Shown one piece after another: positions 59,891-64,000 of a DNA stretch of 64,000 bases. Both the position numbers and the translations under genes were made by a program. The notes under the pieces were generated by a model. The model made no database searches. It saw only the letters and a list, made by a program, of their open reading frames with translations, and was not told the DNA's origin. The stretch is from Candidatus Woesearchaeota archaeon (GTDB lineage Archaea; Nanobdellota; Nanobdellia; Woesearchaeales; ARS49). Location of the stretch: NCBI GenBank assembly GCA_019323015.1, contig JAHWHY010000005.1, positions 27,280 through 91,279 on the forward strand, written 5' to 3'. Each line of letters begins with the position of its first letter. Position 1 is the stretch's first letter.

Positions 59891-59985
59891 ATACGGCTGC
59901 CGGGAATTGAACCCGGGCCACAAGCTCTTTCCTCCTGTATTTTTTGGAATGGGAAGCTCGGATCATACCATTAGACCACAGCCGT
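59891..59985 (-). tRNA. tRNA-Gly(CCC) with intron
   Basis: Acceptor ACGGCTG/CAGCCGT with A73; the first pair is A-U rather than the usual G-C. The anticodon stem CGAGC/GCTTG encloses TTCCCA, a 24-nt intron (59926-59949) and A38; the anticodon is CCC. The T-loop is TTCAATT. The BHB has central helix TTCC/GGAA with bulges CAT and AGA. Confidence 0.88.
59926..59949 (-). other. tRNA-Gly intron
   Basis: A 24-nt canonical 37/38 intron. Besides the 4-bp central helix, TCC/GGA closes its inner loop. Confidence 0.78.
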
Positions 59986-59992
59986 GTTTGTT

Positions 59993-60313
59993 TTAGAATA
60001 AAATTGCTTTTATTAATAAAGTTATTATTATTCCTAGCAATATACCTGCTAATACTTCTTTTGCTTTGTGGTGTTTTCTTATGTGTATTGCGTCGTGCAC
60101 TATTATTGCTGAAAAGCCTATAGAAACAAAGAATATGGTTGAGTTAAATCCTTCTGTAAGTCCTACTGCAGTGCATAGCGCGCTTACAAATGCAGAGTGT
60201 GCGCTTGGCATGCCTCCAAGTTCAAAAAAAGCTTTTTTTCTTTTAGAAATAATAATTTTAATGCCTTGGCATAATAACCAAGCGCATAGAATACTGATAA
60301 GAATTAATTTCAT
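59993..60313 (-). CDS. divergent PAP2-like membrane phosphatase (DUF212)
   Basis: 106 residues with about three membrane helices. GGMPSAHSAFVSAL and VHDAIHIRKHHKAKEVLAG match the divergent PAP2 (DUF212) family, related to lipid phosphatases. The acting substrate is unknown. It overlaps the PRC-barrel gene by 4 nt. Confidence 0.75.
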   Translation of the reverse strand: MKLILISILCAWLLCQGIKIIISKRKKAFFELGGMPSAHSAFVSALCTAVGLTEGFNSTIFFVSIGFSAIIVHDAIHIRKHHKAKEVLAGILLGIIITLLIKAILF

Positions 60314-60591
60314 GCAGGTGTTGCTTCTGCGTCCTCTTCAGAATAGCTTGGCATTGCTGTTTTTGAGATAATCATTATGTCCCCTATTGCTTTTACCAGC
60401 TGATGCGGTACTATTACTCCTTTGGCAGAACCCAGTATTTTATTCAGGATTGAGTTTCTTGATGCCCTGACTCTCCAGCCCTGTATTTTTGTTTGTGATA
60501 ATTGTACTTCTTCTATCTCTCCAAAGTACTCTCCTTGATCAGTAAAGACTTTCATGTCATAGCAGTCTGTGATTTTTTTCATTTTTAGCAT
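60310..60591 (-). CDS. PRC-barrel domain protein
   Basis: 93 residues. The segment MKVFTDQGEYFGEIEEVQLSQ and the closing VPHQLVKAIGDIMIIS match a PRC-barrel, a small beta domain used in RNA- and membrane-linked proteins. GGAGGG lies 8 nt before the ATG at 60591. It overlaps the PAP2-like gene. Confidence 0.75.
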   Translation of the reverse strand: MLKMKKITDCYDMKVFTDQGEYFGEIEEVQLSQTKIQGWRVRASRNSILNKILGSAKGVIVPHQLVKAIGDIMIISKTAMPSYSEEDAEATPA

Positions 60592-60712
60592 AGTAAATCC
60601 CTCCTTTAACCTTGTTTTTTAGAGAAAACATTGGTATATATAAACTTTTTGGAACAGGAGTATCTACTTTTACTCGAAAGCTATTTAAATACTGCTGCCT
60701 CTAAAACCTTTT

Positions 60713-61390
60713 ATGAAGTACAAGAATCTGTATATTATTGGAACTTCTCATATTGCTTCTCAGAGCATTAAGGAAGTTGAGAAAGAGATTGCCAAGCTTG
60801 AGCCAGATATTGTTGCTCTTGAGCTTGACAAAAAGCGTCTTGCTGCTTTGCTTAGTGAAAAAAAGCCTGACAAGATTCGTGTAAAAGACATTAAGAGAGT
60901 GGGTTTCAAGGGCTGGCTTTTTTCTGTTATTGGTGCTTGGGTTGAGAAAAAGCTTGGGGACCAGGTGGGTGTGAGTCCTGGTTCTGATATGCTTGCTGCT
61001 TTTCATGCTGCGAGAAAGGTTAAGGCTAGGATTGCCTTGATTGATCAGGATATTGAGGTTACGCTTAAAAGGTTCTCGCAAGAGCTTTCTTGGAAAGAGA
61101 AGTGGAATTTTTTTGTGGATATTTTTAAGGGTCTTGTTTTTCGCAAGACAGATATTGGTTTTGACTTGAGCACTGTTCCTACTCAGGCAACTATCAGCAA
61201 ATTGATCAAACAAGTGAAAAAACGATACCCTAACATCTATAAGGTATTAATTATAGAGCGTAATGATGTCATGGCTGCGAATCTTGCTCACTTGTTTTTA
61301 AGGTATCCTGACAAGAAGATTGTTGCTATTGTTGGTGCTGGTCACGAGAAGGATATTATGAAGCTTGTGAAGCAGAAAATTAGGGAATGA
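60713..61390 (+). CDS. TraB/PrgY family protein
   Basis: 225 residues. GTSHIASQSIKEVEKEI, PDIVALELDKKRL, GSDMLAAFHAAR, IDQDIEVTLKRF and VGAGHEKDI follow the TraB/PrgY/GumN order; conserved GTSH and ERND/GAGH motifs resemble a metal-dependent hydrolase core. The C-terminal membrane part of many TraB proteins is absent. A TATA-like CTATTTAAATAC lies about 25 nt upstream. Confidence 0.8.
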   Translation: MKYKNLYIIGTSHIASQSIKEVEKEIAKLEPDIVALELDKKRLAALLSEKKPDKIRVKDIKRVGFKGWLFSVIGAWVEKKLGDQVGVSPGSDMLAAFHAARKVKARIALIDQDIEVTLKRFSQELSWKEKWNFFVDIFKGLVFRKTDIGFDLSTVPTQATISKLIKQVKKRYPNIYKVLIIERNDVMAANLAHLFLRYPDKKIVAIVGAGHEKDIMKLVKQKIRE

Positions 61391-61422
61391 TTTAAATACT
61401 TGATTTATAAAAATAAAAGATA

Positions 61423-62175
61423 ATGGGCGCAATAAGCTGGCATGAATACAAGGATAGGATAAAGAGGTATTTTTGGTTTAATAAGACTGAGCTTCGTGAT
61501 TTCTTGTTTGTTGTATTGTTTTTTGGCTTGATTTTTTCTTTTGACAAGTGGGGCGGTGCTGCTTTTAATCTTATTGAGGGCTTGAAGAACCTTATGCTTG
61601 CTTTTGTTCTTGTTGCAATCTCTATATTTATTCATCATGCTGTTCAGAGGCTTGCTGCCTTGTATCTTGGTTATAAGCCTGAGCAGAGGATTTGGTGGCT
61701 TGGTATTCTCCTTGGTCTTGCTGTGATTTTTTTCTCTAATGGAAGGATTATGATTTTTGCAGGAACTTATTTGATGATTCACATGATGACTAAGCAGCGT
61801 CTTGGCAAGTATCGTTATGGTCCTAGCATGAAGAGCTTTGGTTATGTTGCCATGCTTGGCCCTGTTGCTAATTTGTTGTTTGCTGGTATTCTTAAGGCTA
61901 TTAATATGAACATTGGTTCTCCGACATTAGATGCTTTTGTTGGTCTGAACTTGCTGCTTGCATTGTATAACACAATTCCATTTCCGCCGCTGGATGGCTC
62001 TAGGCTGATGTTTGGTTCTAGGCTTGGTTATTTTTTCTTTATTGGTGGCATGCTTGGTTTTTTGGTGTTTTTTTATGTTCTGGCCTTGTCTATTCTTTTG
62101 TGCTTGATTCTTGCATTTATACTTGGAATCATCTTCTGGCTCATTTTTTATATCGCATTTGAGAGATTCTTATAG
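61423..62175 (+). CDS. M50-like (site-2 protease fold) membrane protein, motif lost
   Basis: 250 residues with about six membrane helices. The C-terminal NTIPFPPLDGSRLMF is the NPxPPLDG-type motif of site-2 proteases, with the metal-binding Asp. At the place of the zinc motif HExxH, residues 71-75 read HHAVQ, so the catalytic Glu and the second His are missing. It is probably a non-proteolytic relative that may bind membrane substrates. It has no N-terminal signal peptide. Confidence 0.7.
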   Translation: MGAISWHEYKDRIKRYFWFNKTELRDFLFVVLFFGLIFSFDKWGGAAFNLIEGLKNLMLAFVLVAISIFIHHAVQRLAALYLGYKPEQRIWWLGILLGLAVIFFSNGRIMIFAGTYLMIHMMTKQRLGKYRYGPSMKSFGYVAMLGPVANLLFAGILKAINMNIGSPTLDAFVGLNLLLALYNTIPFPPLDGSRLMFGSRLGYFFFIGGMLGFLVFFYVLALSILLCLILAFILGIIFWLIFYIAFERFL

Positions 62176-62201
62176 CACTGGTCACTGGTCATGCACGCAA
62201 A

Positions 62202-62212
62202 AAGTATTTAAA
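62202..62212 (+). promoter_or_regulatory. TATA box for hef
   Basis: AAGTATTTAAATATATTTTA in the 59-nt gap contains a TATA-like core about 25-30 nt before the ATG at 62235. Confidence 0.5.
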
Positions 62213-62234
62213 TATATTTTATTGAGGTTTGTTT

Positions 62235-64000
62235 ATGCTTAAGAATTTCACCCCTAGATTGTATCAAGAGACTATTCTATCTACTTGTGTTGAAAAGAAT
62301 TGTTTGGTTGTTTTGCCTACTGGCATGGGTAAGACTGCTGTTGCTATAATGCTTGCTAAGCAAAGATTGTCTAATTTTCCTAAGTCTAAGATTTTACTGC
62401 TTGCTCCTACAAAGCCTTTGGCTAAGCAGCATTTGAATACTTTCAAGGATTTGTTGGATTTTGATGATAGTAAGATGGTTTTGTTTACAGGAGAAGTTCC
62501 TCCTAAGGCTAGGCAGAAGTTGTGGAAAGATGCGCAGATTATTTTTTCTACGCCGCAGGGTCTTGAGAATGATGTTATATCTAAGAAGATTGATTTAAAA
62601 GATGTTTCTTTGCTTGTTTTTGACGAAGCGCACAGGGCTGTTGGTGATTATGCTTATGTTTTTATTGCAAAGCAGTACAATAAGCTTGCTGATTTTCCTA
62701 AGATTCTTGCCTTGACAGCCAGTCCTGGTACAGATGTTGAGAAGATTACAGATGTTTGCAAGAATTTGTTTATTGAAGAGGTTGAGATTCGCACTGATTC
62801 TGATCCAGATGTTGTTGAGTATGTTCAGGATATGAATATTAAGTGGGTCAAAGTTGACCTTCCTCCTACTTTCTTGAAGATTCAGGATTTTTTGAAGAAT
62901 TGCTTGAAGTCTAAGATTTCTGAGATGAAGAAATATGGTATTGGCAAGGTAATTATCTATAACTCTAAAAGAGAGCTATTGACTCTGCAGAAGAAATTGC
63001 ATGCCAAGATGTCTTCTGGTGAGCGTGATTTTTCTGTTATGAAGTGTATTAGTTTGCTGGCAGAGGCTATGAAGGTTCAGCATGGCCTTGAATTGCTTGA
63101 ATCACAAGGCATTTCTGCCCTGAATTCTTATCTTGATAAGATTTTTTCAGAAGCAAAGACCACTAAGGTTAAGGCTACGCAGAATTTAGTTGCAGATGCT
63201 CATTTTAAGTCAGCTTATGTCTTGACTCAGAAATTGTTTGATGCTGGTGTTGAGCACCCTAAGCTTGCAGAGGTTAAAAAAACTTTAAAGTCTGAGTTTG
63301 AGAATAATCCTTCTAGCAAGGTTATTTTGTTTACTCAGTATCGCGATTCTGCTTCAAAGGTTCTTGAGGTGATTAAGGATATTTCTGGTGTGTTTCCTGT
63401 TATTTTTGTTGGCCAGGCTAAGAAAAACGGCTCTGGTTTAAGTCAGAAACAGCAGATTGAGATTCTGGATCAGTTTAGGGATGGTATGCATAATGTCTTG
63501 ATTGCTACTAGTGTTGCAGAAGAAGGTTTAGACATTCCTAAGGTTGATTTAGTTATGTTTTATGAGCCTTTGCCTAGTGCTATTCGTACAATTCAAAGAA
63601 GAGGCCGTACTGGCAGGCAGGATAAAGGCCGTGTTGTTGTTTTTCTTGCGAAAAACACGCGTGATGAAGGTTATCGTTGGTCTTCTTTTCATAAGGAGAA
63701 AAGAATGCATCGTGTCTTGAAGGATTTAAAGAGTAAATTGCAGTTAAAGAAAGAGGCTCAGCCAAAGCTTGCTAAGTTTTGTGATAATGTTCAGAAGATT
63801 AAGATTTTTGCAGATTATCGTGAAAAAGGTTCTGGAACTATCAAGGAATTGTGCGACTTGAATGTTGATTTGAAATTAGAGATGCTTGATTCTGCTGATT
63901 ATGTTTTATCTTCTCGTGTTGGTGTTGAGATAAAGAATGTAAAGGATTTTGTTGATTCTATTGTTGACGGCAGGTTACTTGGCCAATTGAAGGTTTTGAA
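62235..64000 (+). CDS. hef: Hef-type helicase/ERCC4 nuclease (start; continues past window)
   Basis: 588 residues are visible, with no stop before the window end. The helicase part has Walker A LPTGMGKT (27-34), the DEAH box VFDEAHRA, TASPG, and motif VI RTIQRRGRTGR, as in Hef/FANCM helicases that process stalled forks. After about residue 520 an ERCC4 nuclease domain begins (IFADYREKGSGTIKEL). Its core motif reads ADYVLSSRVGVEIKNVKDF where GDY...ERKxxxD is usual. Confidence 0.88.
   Translation, partial: MLKNFTPRLYQETILSTCVEKNCLVVLPTGMGKTAVAIMLAKQRLSNFPKSKILLLAPTKPLAKQHLNTFKDLLDFDDSKMVLFTGEVPPKARQKLWKDAQIIFSTPQGLENDVISKKIDLKDVSLLVFDEAHRAVGDYAYVFIAKQYNKLADFPKILALTASPGTDVEKITDVCKNLFIEEVEIRTDSDPDVVEYVQDMNIKWVKVDLPPTFLKIQDFLKNCLKSKISEMKKYGIGKVIIYNSKRELLTLQKKLHAKMSSGERDFSVMKCISLLAEAMKVQHGLELLESQGISALNSYLDKIFSEAKTTKVKATQNLVADAHFKSAYVLTQKLFDAGVEHPKLAEVKKTLKSEFENNPSSKVILFTQYRDSASKVLEVIKDISGVFPVIFVGQAKKNGSGLSQKQQIEILDQFRDGMHNVLIATSVAEEGLDIPKVDLVMFYEPLPSAIRTIQRRGRTGRQDKGRVVVFLAKNTRDEGYRWSSFHKEKRMHRVLKDLKSKLQLKKEAQPKLAKFCDNVQKIKIFADYREKGSGTIKELCDLNVDLKLEMLDSADYVLSSRVGVEIKNVKDFVDSIVDGRLLGQLKVL

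Noticed and set aside
62178..62194. Tandem CACTGGT direct repeat before hef
   Set aside because: Only two short copies exist; too little to call a CRISPR, attachment site or operator.

Overview
The window is archaeal and looks DPANN-like, possibly a woesearchaeal relative; that placement is inferred from gene content only. Archaeal hallmarks are topoisomerase VI A and B, an archaeal DnaG, RIO1 kinase, a KH ribosome-assembly protein, PCNA, aRNase J, a Hef helicase, NAC, Sec61-beta, RNA polymerase subunits D and N, archaeal ribosomal proteins, an archaeal SRP RNA, an RNase P RNA, TATA-box promoters and BHB-type tRNA introns. Several genes have a bacterial flavour: gyrA, a bacterial-type leucyl-tRNA synthetase and probably parts of the purine pathway. 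Genes are AT-rich and tightly packed, often joined by 4-nt ATGA stop/start overlaps.

Layout. 1-9.3 kb: DUF99 protein (cut by the window edge), M3-like peptidase, TrmI tRNA methyltransferase, a DM13 lipoprotein with tRNA-Cys, a two-intron tRNA-Arg, a GuaA-type glutaminase, a mini chorismate mutase, a methyltransferase, then the minus-strand run rio1, KH protein, top6B, top6A. 9.3-22.9 kb: a 400-nt non-coding stretch with structured-RNA signals before dnaG, then a HerA-like ATPase, lipoprotein, trpS, a presenilin-type protease, an EamA transporter, a metallo-beta-lactamase protein, the SRP RNA, leuS and an ATP-grasp ligase. 22.9-29 kb: the minus-strand ribosomal protein/RNA polymerase operon (uS13, uS4, uS11, rpoD, tRNA-Leu, eL18, uL13, uS9, rpoN), tRNA-His, NAC, Sec61-beta and rnpB.

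29-44 kb: gyrA with a THUMP-type methyltransferase; a translationally coupled operon containing ScpB, a zinc ribbon, a 2H phosphoesterase and a SET-domain protein; a radical-SAM enzyme; three linked coiled-coil genes, at least two of them paralogous; a second intron-bearing tRNA-Leu; aRNase J and PCNA. 44-58 kb: a purine biosynthesis cluster (purB, purF, purT, purL, a purQ-purD fusion, a purC-purE fusion, purM) that also holds a HAD phosphatase and a PfkB kinase. 58-64 kb: a pentameric ligand-gated ion channel homologue, small zinc/coiled-coil proteins, tRNA-Gly with intron, PAP2-like and PRC-barrel proteins, a TraB-family protein, a catalytically degenerate M50-like membrane protein and the first part of hef.

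How the parts work together. The purine cluster covers most steps from PRPP to AICAR, but its PurF has lost the glutaminase active site, so ammonia must come from elsewhere; the intact PurQ glutaminase is fused to PurD, the enzyme that consumes PurF's unstable product. Other points of interest are a D-loop tRNA intron with a clean BHB fold, two tRNA-Leu genes that each carry a duplicated 5' fragment and a shared palindromic insert, and an unassigned structured RNA candidate upstream of dnaG. I saw no CRISPR array, insertion sequence, prophage or rRNA gene.
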